Notes under the pieces: model-generated | Told to the model about the DNA's origin: nothing | The model's database searches: none | What the model saw: the letters and a program-made list of their open reading frames with translations, nothing else | Translations under genes and position numbers: made by a program | Source of the DNA: Kaiparowitsia implicata GSE-PSE-MK54-09C | GTDB taxonomy: Bacteria > Cyanobacteriota > Cyanobacteriia > Elainellales > Elainellaceae | Assembly (NCBI GenBank): GCA_019359435.1 | Contig: JAHHHI010000010.1 | Location: 1 to 43,990, forward strand | DNA length: 43,990 bases | Reading direction: 5' to 3' | In this document: positions 25,197-33,123 of the stretch, piece by piece | Layout of the letters: each line of letters starts with the position of its first letter | Numbering within the stretch: the stretch's first letter is position 1

Positions 25197-25940
25197 ATGA
25201 GCAACCGTTGGCAGGATGATGACTTGGGCCTAAGTCCCAAATCGCGCGATCGCATTGGGCTACGCTGGCTGGCGATCGCGGCGATCGCCACGATTGTGCT
25301 CTGGCAGGTGCCTATTGGCAACTATCTTTTGTATCCCTTCAGCATTTTGGCCACTTGGTTTCACGAAATGGGGCATGGGGTCACGGCTATGCTGCTCGGG
25401 GGCACCTTTCGTCAGCTGCAAATTTTTCCCAGTGGGTCGGGCTTGGCGGTGCATAGCGGTGTCCAGTTTTTTGGCCCGGTGGGACGGGCGCTGGTCGCCA
25501 TGGGCGGGCCAATGGGGCCACCTATGGCGGGCGCAGCATTGATTTTGGCCTCGCGCAGCCGACGGATGGCAAAAGCCGGACTGCTAGTGCTGGCAGGGCT
25601 GCTGCTGATATCGGCGCTAATTTGGGTGCGATCGCTCTTTGGGCTGGTGGCTATTCCCTTAATTGGGCTAGCGGTGCTGTGGGTCGGCACATCAACCACG
25701 GGGTGGCTGCAGGCGTTTGCGATTCAGTTTTTAGGGCTGCAAGCCTGCATCAGCACTTACCACCAGTTAGATTATCTATTCATGAATCGGGCGGTGATTG
25801 GTGGCCAGCTGATCGTGTCTGACTCGGCTCAGATTGCGCAGAATTTGCTGTTGCCCTACTGGTTTTTGGGGGGGCTGATGGCGATCGCCTCTGCCCTATT
25901 GCTGGTGTGGAGTCTGCGCCTCGCGTATCGCCACGATTAA
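25197..25940 (+). CDS. M50-like membrane zinc metallopeptidase
   Basis: The ATG at 25197 gives 247 residues; the ORF from 25185 uses a TTG. The motif HEMGH (residues 56-60) lies at the end of the second hydrophobic helix. This is the usual arrangement of intramembrane or membrane-bound M50B peptidases, where two His and a later Asp or His hold zinc. Hydrophobic stretches continue through the protein (AGLLVLAGLLLISALIW, LFGLVAIPLIGLAVLW, LLPYWFLGGLMAIASALLLVW), giving about seven segments. No PDZ domain is visible. Substrate and pathway are unknown. It overlaps the rsmI ribosome site by a few bases, so they are likely one transcript. Confidence 0.8.
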   Translation: MSNRWQDDDLGLSPKSRDRIGLRWLAIAAIATIVLWQVPIGNYLLYPFSILATWFHEMGHGVTAMLLGGTFRQLQIFPSGSGLAVHSGVQFFGPVGRALVAMGGPMGPPMAGAALILASRSRRMAKAGLLVLAGLLLISALIWVRSLFGLVAIPLIGLAVLWVGTSTTGWLQAFAIQFLGLQACISTYHQLDYLFMNRAVIGGQLIVSDSAQIAQNLLLPYWFLGGLMAIASALLLVWSLRLAYRHD

Positions 25941-25951
25941 GGAGCACCGCT

Positions 25952-26794
25952 ATGCCGCTCTATATCGTGGCAACCCCCATTGGAAATTTGGAAGATATGA
26001 CCCTGCGGGCGATTCGCACCCTGCAAGAAGCGGATGCGATCGCCGCTGAGGACACCCGGCACACTGGTAAGCTGCTGCACCATTTTCAGATTCGCACACC
26101 TCAGATTAGCTACCACGACCACAACCGCATCTCGCGGCTGGCGGAACTGCTGGATCTATTGCACCAGGGGAAAAATGTAGCGCTGGTGAGCGATGCGGGG
26201 ATGCCAGGCATCTCAGACCCAGGGTATGAGCTGGTTTGCGCTTGCGTAGACGCGAATATCCCGGTGATCCCAATTCCTGGAGCCAGCGCGGTGATTACGG
26301 CCCTGTGCGCCGCCGGATTGCCGACCGATCGATTTGTATTTGAGGGCTTTTTGCCGGCCAAGGCCAAGGAGCGGCGCGATCGCCTGACACCCCTGCAATC
26401 AGAATCCCGCACGCTGGTATTTTATGAGTCGCCCCATCGGTTGACCCAAACCCTACAGGATATGGCCGCTATTTTTGGGGCAACGCGGTCGATTGTGCTG
26501 GCGCGCGAACTCACCAAACTGCATGAAGAATTTTGGCGGGGCACGGTAGGAGGTGCGATCGCCCACTATCAACAGCGCCAGCCTCAGGGAGAATATACCC
26601 TAGTCGTAGCGGGAGCCGTGACCACTCAGCCTCACCTTTCTGATGTAGCTCTGCGAGCAGAGCTAACGCAGCTGCTGCATGATGGGATGTCACGCTCTGA
26701 AGCAAGCCGCCATCTGGCAACCCACACCAATCTGCCCCGTCGCCAAATTTATCAGCTCGCCCTCAGCTTGCCCGATGTCTTGCCAAACGGCTAG
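25952..26794 (+). CDS. rsmI: 16S rRNA 2'-O-ribose C1402 methyltransferase RsmI
   Basis: The ATG at 25952 follows AAGGAG (25939-25944); the frame from 25907 extends into the upstream gene. The 280-residue protein has the RsmI pattern MPLYIVATPIGNLEDMTLRAIRTLQEADAIAAEDTRHT, VALVSDAGMPGISDPG, the SAM-binding PIPGASAVITAL and FEGFLPAKAKER. A C-terminal helix-turn-helix-like tail (GMSRSEASRHLATHTNLPRRQIYQLAL) closes it. It methylates the 2'-O of C1402 in 16S rRNA. Confidence 0.95.
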   Translation: MPLYIVATPIGNLEDMTLRAIRTLQEADAIAAEDTRHTGKLLHHFQIRTPQISYHDHNRISRLAELLDLLHQGKNVALVSDAGMPGISDPGYELVCACVDANIPVIPIPGASAVITALCAAGLPTDRFVFEGFLPAKAKERRDRLTPLQSESRTLVFYESPHRLTQTLQDMAAIFGATRSIVLARELTKLHEEFWRGTVGGAIAHYQQRQPQGEYTLVVAGAVTTQPHLSDVALRAELTQLLHDGMSRSEASRHLATHTNLPRRQIYQLALSLPDVLPNG

Positions 26795-26909
26795 CCGGAT
26801 AAACCACATGGCGGGATACACGCAAACCCTATTGCGTAGCATGAATACTAGCCGATCGCTGAATGCATGGGTTTAACACAACTTCACACCCTGTAGGGTT
26901 GAGCAATCT

Positions 26910-27848
26910 ATGATTCCTATTTTCTATTCTGATGTGTTCCTAGAGCACGAAACCGGGCAGTTCCATCCCGAAAATGCGGGCCGGCTCCGAGTGGTGGTGA
27001 CGGCGCTGCAGGCAACGCCCTGGGCTAAGCAGTTGGATTGGCGATCGCCCACACCCCTTAATGCGCAGGGCGATCGCCTTCATGCTGCGCTCCATAAGGT
27101 GCATCCTGATGCGTATGTGGGGGCGATCGCTCAGTTGGCCCAGCAGGGAGGGGGGCGCATTGACTCAGATACCATCGTGTCACCTCGCAGCTATGACGCA
27201 GCGCTACTCGCCGTTAGCGCTTGGCTTGATGGCGTCGATCAGGTGGTCGACTCAGGACATGCCGCGTTTGTGTTGGCGCGCCCGCCAGGACATCACGCCC
27301 TGCCCACCCAAGGCATGGGGTTTTGCCTATTTTCGAATGCGGCGATCGCCGCCCACTATGCCCTGCAACAGCCAACAGTGCAGCGTGTGGCCGTGCTCGA
27401 CTGGGATGTGCATCACGGCAATGGCACCCAAGCCATCATCGAGTCCAATCCTAACCTCGCGTTTTGCTCGCTCCACGAGTCCCCCCAGTATCCCTATACC
27501 GGTGCCACAGACGAACAGGGCCCTCACCACAACGTGCTGAATCTACCGATGCTCGCAGGCAGCACCCTAGCCGATTACGAGCCCTTGTTTGTCACTCGAG
27601 TTCTGCCGTTCTTGCAGGCCCACCAGCCCGATCTCCTGATTGTCAGTGCGGGATACGACGCCACCCTGGCCGACCCTATCGGTGGGGTTAGCCTGCACCC
27701 CAGCGACTACGGCACATTCACCCGCTACTGCCAGCAGATTACGCCTCGGATTTTGTTTGGGCTAGAAGGAGGCTATGATTACAATGCGTTAGCCGCATCA
27801 GTAGTGGCAACGCTAGAACCGCTGCTGATGCAGCCTGCTACCGCGTAA
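26910..27848 (+). CDS. Histone-deacetylase-family amidohydrolase
   Basis: The 312-residue protein has the arginase/deacetylase fold with class II HDAC motifs. The active-site His pair is in PPGHHA (H128, H129), zinc ligands are in DWDVHHG (D166, H168) and DPIGG (D255), and the transition-state Tyr is in EGGYDYN (Y289). All catalytic residues are present, so it should be active. Bacterial members deacetylate small molecules, polyamines or acetyl-lysine; which applies here cannot be told. The N-terminus YSDVFLEHETGQFHPENAGRL is the usual start. Single gene with 115 bases before it. Confidence 0.92.
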   Translation: MIPIFYSDVFLEHETGQFHPENAGRLRVVVTALQATPWAKQLDWRSPTPLNAQGDRLHAALHKVHPDAYVGAIAQLAQQGGGRIDSDTIVSPRSYDAALLAVSAWLDGVDQVVDSGHAAFVLARPPGHHALPTQGMGFCLFSNAAIAAHYALQQPTVQRVAVLDWDVHHGNGTQAIIESNPNLAFCSLHESPQYPYTGATDEQGPHHNVLNLPMLAGSTLADYEPLFVTRVLPFLQAHQPDLLIVSAGYDATLADPIGGVSLHPSDYGTFTRYCQQITPRILFGLEGGYDYNALAASVVATLEPLLMQPATA

Positions 27849-27989
27849 CGCTATACCCTGGTCTAGGAGGGATAGCCCTGCCTATAGGGGAAGTTTGGAT
27901 GATGTAGATTTATCTCTCCCATCTAGAGTTCCTCATTTGAGCCCATGATTTGTTGAGTATTGTTTGAGTAGGTTGATTTCGGAGACGCT

Positions 27990-28106
27990 ATGCAAACGGT
28001 TAAAAATGTCGCCAATGTCGTGATTATGCTGGTGCTCATTGCTTTTATCATCAACAGCCTGGTTCGCATCGCGCTGGTGCTGCTTCAGTCCAATGCTGTG
28101 ACTTGA
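27990..28106 (+). CDS. 38-residue single-helix membrane peptide
   Basis: ATG 27990 follows GGAG (27981-27984) and the frame ends at TGA 28104-28106. The product has a short polar start (MQTVKNVAN), one hydrophobic helix (VVIMLVLIAFIINSL), an Arg, and a second hydrophobic patch (IALVLLQ). Length, ribosome site and the position between two genes on the same strand support it. It does not match the small photosystem subunits I can recall, so no function is offered. Confidence 0.6.
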   Translation: MQTVKNVANVVIMLVLIAFIINSLVRIALVLLQSNAVT

Positions 28107-28187
28107 GCGTGGCGATCGATCAATCCTCGCTTCTATACAACCGCTACCTCTAACCCTAAGTTCATATTACGACCCCCATTCAACGCT

Positions 28188-28478
28188 ATGGCTGACATCA
28201 TTACACCTCAGGTGAGCGATCGCATTTGCAAACACATGAACGACGACCACGCCGAAGCAGTGCTGCTCTACGCTAAAGCCTTCGGCAAGGTTGACACCGC
28301 CACAGCTGCCCGACTGCTCACTATTGATCCCGAAGGCATGGTTCTAGAAGTTGATGCCAATGGCACTACAGAGCCAGTCAGAGTGGCCTTTGACCACACT
28401 CTTCAAGATTCTGAAGATGCGCACCAAACCTTAATTGCAATGGTGAAGTCGGCCCGCCAAGGCAGTGCGTCTGCCTAA
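28188..28478 (+). CDS. DUF2470-domain protein
   Basis: The 96-residue protein is one DUF2470 unit: ISDRICKHMNDDHAEAVLLYAKAFG, then LLTIDPEGMVLEV and VRVAFDHTLQDSEDAHQTLIAMVKSAR. DUF2470 is best known as the C-terminal half of HugZ-type haem-handling flavoproteins, and in cyanobacteria it occurs alone. The MNDDH pattern matches the conserved helix of this family. Binding partner unknown. It follows the 38-residue membrane peptide by 81 bases. Confidence 0.88.
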   Translation: MADIITPQVSDRICKHMNDDHAEAVLLYAKAFGKVDTATAARLLTIDPEGMVLEVDANGTTEPVRVAFDHTLQDSEDAHQTLIAMVKSARQGSASA

Positions 28479-28800
28479 CGTGGGAACCGAGGTGCGCAAT
28501 TGCCACCTATGGCAAGTGGAACAGCCGTCTGGAACGACAGTGTTACGTCACGATTGAGCGATCGCGATACTTGATTAACGTCAGTTCGGGTTAAGCAGAA
28601 ACAGGCAAAGCGGTATCAATGAGCAGAGAAGGCTTCTTGGGTTGGTGGCACACCACTGGGTGGCTTTGGCGATCGCATCTTAGATCTAACCTGGCCCCCG
28701 ATGTGAGTCCCGCTGCCCAATTGAGCGTCGGGTGGCACTGACCCCGTCCATATTGAACATGGTTTTGTCTTCATGAAACTGCTAGACCCTTTGATAGCTC

Positions 28801-28928
28801 TAGGGCGTGTCATCAATTCTGACTAAAAGCCTTATGCTATGGGCATTGCCACGCCCGACTCAAAAACAGGCTAGGGGCTGTGACTATTGATTTTTGAGCC
28901 ATCAACGGCTGATTGATGACAGCCCCTA
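28801..28928 (+). mobile_element. MITE-like repeat, copy 3
   Basis: This is 128 bp, bounded by TA, with ends TAGGGCGTGTCATCAAT and ATTGATGACAGCCCCTA. It is very close to copy 1, differing by a one-base deletion and few substitutions. Its right part (28871-28928) is a nearly symmetrical palindrome. Confidence 0.88.
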
Positions 28929-29017
28929 GCGTTTGGAGGCAAACCCTTTTCTCAAACCCTTTTCTTTGGAATTAGTTGCACATCGCGTTACAGGTGTTCC
29001 AAGACCCTGTTCCAAAA

Positions 29018-29058
29018 CTATAAATCACTGCCTGACTATGTCAGGCAGTGATTTATAG
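29018..29058. terminator. Perfect 19-bp hairpin between convergent genes
   Basis: CTATAAATCACTGCCTGAC and its exact complement are separated by only TAT. It lies 53 bases beyond the stop of the barrel-protein gene. Neither strand has a following U-run, so transcript end protection or bidirectional termination is a better description than a classical terminator. Confidence 0.6.
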
Positions 29059-29110
29059 TAGAGTGCTCCTAGCCTCAAGCCCTTATCTGAAAGCGCGATG
29101 CGCTGCCAAT

Positions 29111-30670
29111 TTAGAAGGAATTAAACAGATAGACTAAGCCGATCGATACACCGATATCAAAACTGTCTAGCACTGCAAAATTAACGCCGCTGGTTAGCGC
29201 TAGCGTATTCGTGATAGGGATATCAACCCCAGCAGACAGCAGCAAATCTACATCGGTATCATTGTCAAAGGTGAGCGCAACCCCGGCACCTAGATAGGGC
29301 GCTAGGGTGATGAAATCAGTTGTGAACGGGGCAAAGTCATAGGTAACAGGCAGCAACAACGTTACATCGTCGTTGAACAGCAACCCTGGCCGCACCGACA
29401 CAAAATCAGAAATAGTGAACTTGCTAAAAACACCAAAGGCGCTGTCTGACAATGCGGTGTCGCCACCTAGACCAATGTTGCCGCCTGCCCCAATAAAGCT
29501 GGGGTTAACCGCGCGCCCTGGCGGAATTGCTTGAGCCAAGTCGGTCGCCGCATCAGCCGCTACGTCTTCAGCCGAGCGGGTAATCACCGTGCTCGAATCA
29601 AAGATGTAATTAATGCCAAACACCACTCCCAAGTCAACATCGTCAAAGGGAGCCAGATTGGCAGCCGCAGAAATGGCAATGGTGTCTGAGATTGGCACAT
29701 CAACACCCCCCGTGAGCAGCAGGCCAAAGGTATCGCCATCGCCGGTGTTAATCGCAACGCCACCGCCTAAGAAGGGCGCAAACCCAGCGCCCGGAGCTGC
29801 AATGGGGAAGTCGTAGGTGACAGGCAGCAAGAAGGAGGCTTCATCCTCAATCAACACGCTGGGGCGAAAGGAAAGGTAGGGATTCAGCGCGATTTTGCTA
29901 AGCACACCAAACCCGGTTTCACCAATGGCAGGGCCACCCGTGATGCCTAGGTTTGGGCCAACGCCGATGTAGCTGAAGACGTAGCGCTGCTCGAGCCCAC
30001 CCGGCAGTTGGGCTTGGCTGCTGGGCAGCGTCAGCGCGGGGATAGTGCCATTGGTTGTTGCAGGCTCTAGCCCAGGAGTTTGGGGTGCCACCTGAAGGTC
30101 GGCTGCGGTGCCAGTGGCATCCATTGATTCGGCTGGTTCGGCATCCACATCAATCATGCCGCCTGCGCCAGCCGCATCCTGGGTGAGGTTGGTTTCGCGA
30201 GTTGGCAGTTCGACTTGGGTGGGCAGAAGGTCTGGTTCGTCAGCTGTTTCGGCGATCGCCCCTTCGGCCTCAAGCATGTCAGCCCCAGAGTCCACGGTCT
30301 CAGCGGTGGCGTCTGGGGCTGCATCTGCATTTATGTCGGTACTGAATTCGCTGGTCGAGGGTTCTGTCTCGATGGCTTCCATCGACTCAATTGGGACAGG
30401 CTCAGCGGCAACGGGATCTGACTCCATAGCGGCGGGTTCAACAGCGGTTGGGGCTGCGTCAGCCTCGTCAATGGCTACCGGCATCTCGGTGGCAGGTGCC
30501 TCATCGGCGATCGCCCCGGGGGCCATCTCAGTCACCTCGTCTGCGGTCAGGGTGTTGGTTTCAAGCTCAGTATTCGTTTCTGCTAGAGATGGCAGATGAC
30601 CCACAATTAACGCTGAAATGACAATGCCGCAAGACAGAAGGGTCTGCTTGAGCAGTAGGTTCGGTTTCAC
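29111..30670 (-). CDS. Predicted outer-membrane protein with duplicated beta-barrel domain
   Basis: The best start is GTG at 30670, with GGAGGAG six bases upstream. It gives 519 residues: a short positive start, a signal peptide (TLLSCGIVISALIVGHLPSLAE) and a ~185-residue acidic Ala/Glu/Pro/Thr linker. Two homologous ~128-residue units follow (about 229-357 and 391-519). Each opens SYIGVGPNLGI or SFIGAGGNIGL and runs through SKIALNPYLSFRPS or SKFTISDFVSVRPG. Each contains LLPVTYDF, a GVDVPI or GVDIPI strand, and NYIF or VYLF at the end. Alternating hydrophobic strands and a final aromatic F fit an outer-membrane barrel inserted by BamA. The 33 codons upstream of the GTG lack a ribosome site. 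Function unknown. Confidence 0.8.
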   Translation of the reverse strand: MKPNLLLKQTLLSCGIVISALIVGHLPSLAETNTELETNTLTADEVTEMAPGAIADEAPATEMPVAIDEADAAPTAVEPAAMESDPVAAEPVPIESMEAIETEPSTSEFSTDINADAAPDATAETVDSGADMLEAEGAIAETADEPDLLPTQVELPTRETNLTQDAAGAGGMIDVDAEPAESMDATGTAADLQVAPQTPGLEPATTNGTIPALTLPSSQAQLPGGLEQRYVFSYIGVGPNLGITGGPAIGETGFGVLSKIALNPYLSFRPSVLIEDEASFLLPVTYDFPIAAPGAGFAPFLGGGVAINTGDGDTFGLLLTGGVDVPISDTIAISAAANLAPFDDVDLGVVFGINYIFDSSTVITRSAEDVAADAATDLAQAIPPGRAVNPSFIGAGGNIGLGGDTALSDSAFGVFSKFTISDFVSVRPGLLFNDDVTLLLPVTYDFAPFTTDFITLAPYLGAGVALTFDNDTDVDLLLSAGVDIPITNTLALTSGVNFAVLDSFDIGVSIGLVYLFNSF

Positions 30671-30907
30671 AATCACTCCTCCACATAGGACTGTAATGAT
30701 GATCACAAAATTGCTCCAAGACTGCTCCAAAAGAAGGATATAGAGCCAATTTGTCTCATAATTACGCACACAGCTTAGTGTGGCGCGAGATCTGATAATC
30801 GGTCAAGTTCTAAAAGGAATAGAGCGCGATCGCCCACGACTTTCCCGCATCTCTCTAAAGATAAAAATACCGCCGTTTTTTTTACTCTATGGAAGTATTT
30901 TGCGCGA

Positions 30908-32230
30908 CTACACAACGCGTAACACACTAGGAATCTCAGCCACTTCGTCATAGCTCTGAATCTGCTCTAGCGCAGCCCGAAAGTCTCCTTCACGCACGTC
31001 ATGGGTGACCAGCACAATCTCTGCCAAACCGTCTTGAAACCCAATCTGCACAATAGATTCTAGGCTGACATTGTGGTTGCCAAAGCAGGTGCCAATGCGC
31101 CCAATTACCCCTGGCATATCCCGCGTTAAAAAGCGGGCATAGAAGCGCGTCACCAGTGATTCAATTGGGCTAACGGTGCAGTAATGCTCGTGGATGCAGG
31201 CAAACAGAGGATGCAGCGTCGTAGAGGCTCCCCCATTAGCTTTGAGAATCGCCACAATGTTTTGAATATCTGAGACAACCGCGCTGGCAGTCGGGCCTTT
31301 GCCCGCCCCGCGCCCGAACAGCATGACCTGGCCGATGGGGTCTCCCTCGACCAAAATGGCGTTGTAGACATCGTTGACGTTAGCGAGGGGATGATGCTTG
31401 GGCAGTAGGGTCGGATGAACCCGAACCTGGAGTTGATCGACGCGGTCGTGGGTGGATTGGGCCGATGGATCAGAGTCACGGCGGGCGATCGCCAACAGCT
31501 TGATCACAAACCCCAGTCGATCGGCATAGGCAATATCAGCCTGGCTAATGTGGCGAATGCCTTCACAATACACCTCGTCTATTTTGACACGACCCCCAAA
31601 GGCCAGCGCGGCCAGAATCGCAATCTTATCGGCGGCATCTTGCCCATCTACATCCGCAGAGGGGTCGGCTTCGGCATAGCCCAACCGCTGGGCATCGGCC
31701 AGCACGGCGTCAAAGTCTGCTCCTTCGGTCTGCATCCGCGTCAGGATGTAGTTGGTCGTGCCGTTGACGATGCCCATCACCTGATAGATGTGGTTGACGC
31801 TGAGAGACTGCTTAAGGGGCTGAATCACCGGAATGCCGCCCGCCACCGCCGCTTCGAGCATGACATACACACCCGCCGCATTAGCCGCGTCAAAAATCTC
31901 GCTGCCGTGGCGCGAAATCACTGCTTTGTTGGCGGTGACGATATGCTTGCCGTGGGCGATCGCTTTCAGAATGAGCGATCGCGCCGGTTCAATGCCGCCC
32001 ATCACCTCCACCACCACATCAATGGCCGGGTCGGTCACGATAGCGTCAAGGTCAGTGGTATAGATCTGGCTAGGGAGCGCGACGGAACGGGGCTTATCGA
32101 GCGATCGCACCCCCACCCGCGCAATTTCTACCTCTTGCAACAGCGGATGCCGCATCGCCGGGCTCAGCAAAATCTCCGCCGTGCCCGTGCCCACCGTGCC
32201 CAACCCCAGCAAACCAATTTTAAACGTCAC
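30908..32230 (-). CDS. hom: Homoserine dehydrogenase
   Basis: The 440-residue protein starts MTFKIGLLGLGTVGTGTAEIL, the NAD(P)-binding GxGxxG. It has VVVEVMGGIEPARSLILKA, TANKAVISRHG, the catalytic-domain KIAILAALAFGG, and a C-terminal ACT domain (FYARFLTRDMPGVIGRIGTCFGNHNVSLESIVQIG). It reduces aspartate semialdehyde to homoserine, the branch point to threonine and methionine. The ACT domain suggests feedback by threonine. The 77-residue gene lies 90 bases upstream on the same strand and may share its transcript. Confidence 0.96.
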   Translation of the reverse strand: MTFKIGLLGLGTVGTGTAEILLSPAMRHPLLQEVEIARVGVRSLDKPRSVALPSQIYTTDLDAIVTDPAIDVVVEVMGGIEPARSLILKAIAHGKHIVTANKAVISRHGSEIFDAANAAGVYVMLEAAVAGGIPVIQPLKQSLSVNHIYQVMGIVNGTTNYILTRMQTEGADFDAVLADAQRLGYAEADPSADVDGQDAADKIAILAALAFGGRVKIDEVYCEGIRHISQADIAYADRLGFVIKLLAIARRDSDPSAQSTHDRVDQLQVRVHPTLLPKHHPLANVNDVYNAILVEGDPIGQVMLFGRGAGKGPTASAVVSDIQNIVAILKANGGASTTLHPLFACIHEHYCTVSPIESLVTRFYARFLTRDMPGVIGRIGTCFGNHNVSLESIVQIGFQDGLAEIVLVTHDVREGDFRAALEQIQSYDEVAEIPSVLRVV

Positions 32231-32320
32231 GTCTACAACCCATACGAGAACAGTTCCTCACCAATTTTAGGGCTTTGGCGTCCTGTAATCGTCCTGGAAT
32301 AGGGTAGGCAGCGCCTCCGT

Positions 32321-32554
32321 CTACACCATCCAATACCGCACCAGAATGCGAATGACCTCGCCTTGAAGGGGGGCAGGCAACGCCGGACTCCACTCCCCCG
32401 CGTCGGCAAAGCCTAGCACGTGCAGTTGATGGATGATGTGATTCACGCCAGACGGCACGCCACACACCAAAATCCGAATGGGCTGTCGCCCCGTTGGCGC
32501 ATCGGGAATGGCCGTCCTGAGCAGGTCAGGAACGGTGGTTGCAGTTGATATCAT
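32321..32554 (-). CDS. Small protein of unknown function upstream of hom
   Basis: This is a 77-residue product (MISTATTVPDLLRTAIPDAPTG...). The start follows GAGGTGACCTT, which is ribosome-site-like. It has a short strand-helix pattern (IRILVCGVPSGVNHIIHQLHVLGFADAGEWSP) and a Pro-rich turn, then GEVIRILVRYWMV. I believe this is a widespread cyanobacterial short protein, but know no function. Its start faces a hairpin of two HIP1 sites. Confidence 0.7.
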   Translation of the reverse strand: MISTATTVPDLLRTAIPDAPTGRQPIRILVCGVPSGVNHIIHQLHVLGFADAGEWSPALPAPLQGEVIRILVRYWMV

Positions 32555-32575
32555 AAGGTCACCTCGTCATGGGGT

Positions 32576-32616
32576 GCGATCGCCCCTAAGCTTTTCCAGA
32601 GACCAGGGGCGATCGC
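32576..32616. promoter_or_regulatory. 12-bp inverted repeat made of two HIP1 sites in a divergent promoter
   Basis: GCGATCGCCCCT (32576-32587) and AGGGGCGATCGC (32605-32616) are exact inverted copies around a 17-base loop. They lie 22 bases upstream of the small minus-strand gene and before the xre gene on the plus strand. Confidence 0.55.
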
Positions 32617-32764
32617 GTTTTGCTTGTGCTAAGTATAAACTAACTGCCACCGTTTTGGAACCGCAGCAGTCTATTTTGGACTCGCAACGGCTCCAAAAAC
32701 AACCTCTAAAGCTATGGAATGCTACGCTTGCGTTGCAATGATGCAGAGACATCCAGGCTCTGAA

Positions 32765-32974
32765 ATGGTGATTAATTGGCGGTTGTCAGTTGTGATGGCT
32801 GAGCGCAACATCAGCAACAAAGAATTAGCACACAAGACCGGAATGCACCCGCGCTCGGTTTCCCGGTTGAAAACCCGTCGGCGTCTCACCCGCATCGATG
32901 AAGAAACTCTTGAATCTCTGTGTGAAGCGCTCCAGTGTCAGCCAGGGGATCTAATGATTTATGAGAGAGAGTAG
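32765..32974 (+). CDS. XRE/Cro-family small helix-turn-helix regulator
   Basis: The preferred start is ATG 32765 (69 residues); the frame from 32714 adds 17 residues without HTH features. The five-helix fold is clear: INWRLSVVMAERNISNKELAHKTGMHPRSVSRLKTRRRLTRIDEETLESLCEALQCQPGDLMIYERE. This resembles solitary Cro-like proteins of toxin or mobile-element modules. No antitoxin partner is adjacent. Promoter and target unknown. Confidence 0.85.
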   Translation: MVINWRLSVVMAERNISNKELAHKTGMHPRSVSRLKTRRRLTRIDEETLESLCEALQCQPGDLMIYERE

Positions 32975-32977
32975 TAG

Positions 32978-32994
32978 GGTGGGCAATGCCCACC
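32978..32994. repeat. Hairpin of REP type just after the xre stop
   Basis: GGTGGGC-AAT-GCCCACC, four bases past the stop codon. Sequences like GGTGGGCAATGCCCACC are common dispersed elements in cyanobacterial genomes (from memory). It could end the transcript. Confidence 0.6.
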
Positions 32995-33123
32995 TCTAAT
33001 TGACGAAGCGATTCTAAGTGCTCTTTGTGAACACATCAGCGTCAACCAGGTGATTTAAAAAGATCGTCCGCAGTAGGTACTGTTCACTTTGTCTGTGGAT
33101 TAGTCCTCAAAAGTCTATTGACA

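Larger units (their letters stand above)
28479..29110. other. Intergenic with MITE and long hairpin
   Basis: Between convergent genes. It contains the third MITE copy and the 19-bp hairpin at 29018-29058. The first ~320 bases hold nothing I can name, and the 66-codon minus-strand frame at 28616 is not credible. Confidence 0.5.

Noticed and set aside
25197-25940. Classical RseP-type site-2 protease
   Set aside because: HExxH is present but no PDZ domain or downstream FN/NxxPxPxLDG motif is visible, so only the wider M50-like label is kept.
31415-32302. 295-codon plus-strand frame opposite hom
   Set aside because: Antisense shadow of homoserine dehydrogenase, which has complete family motifs.
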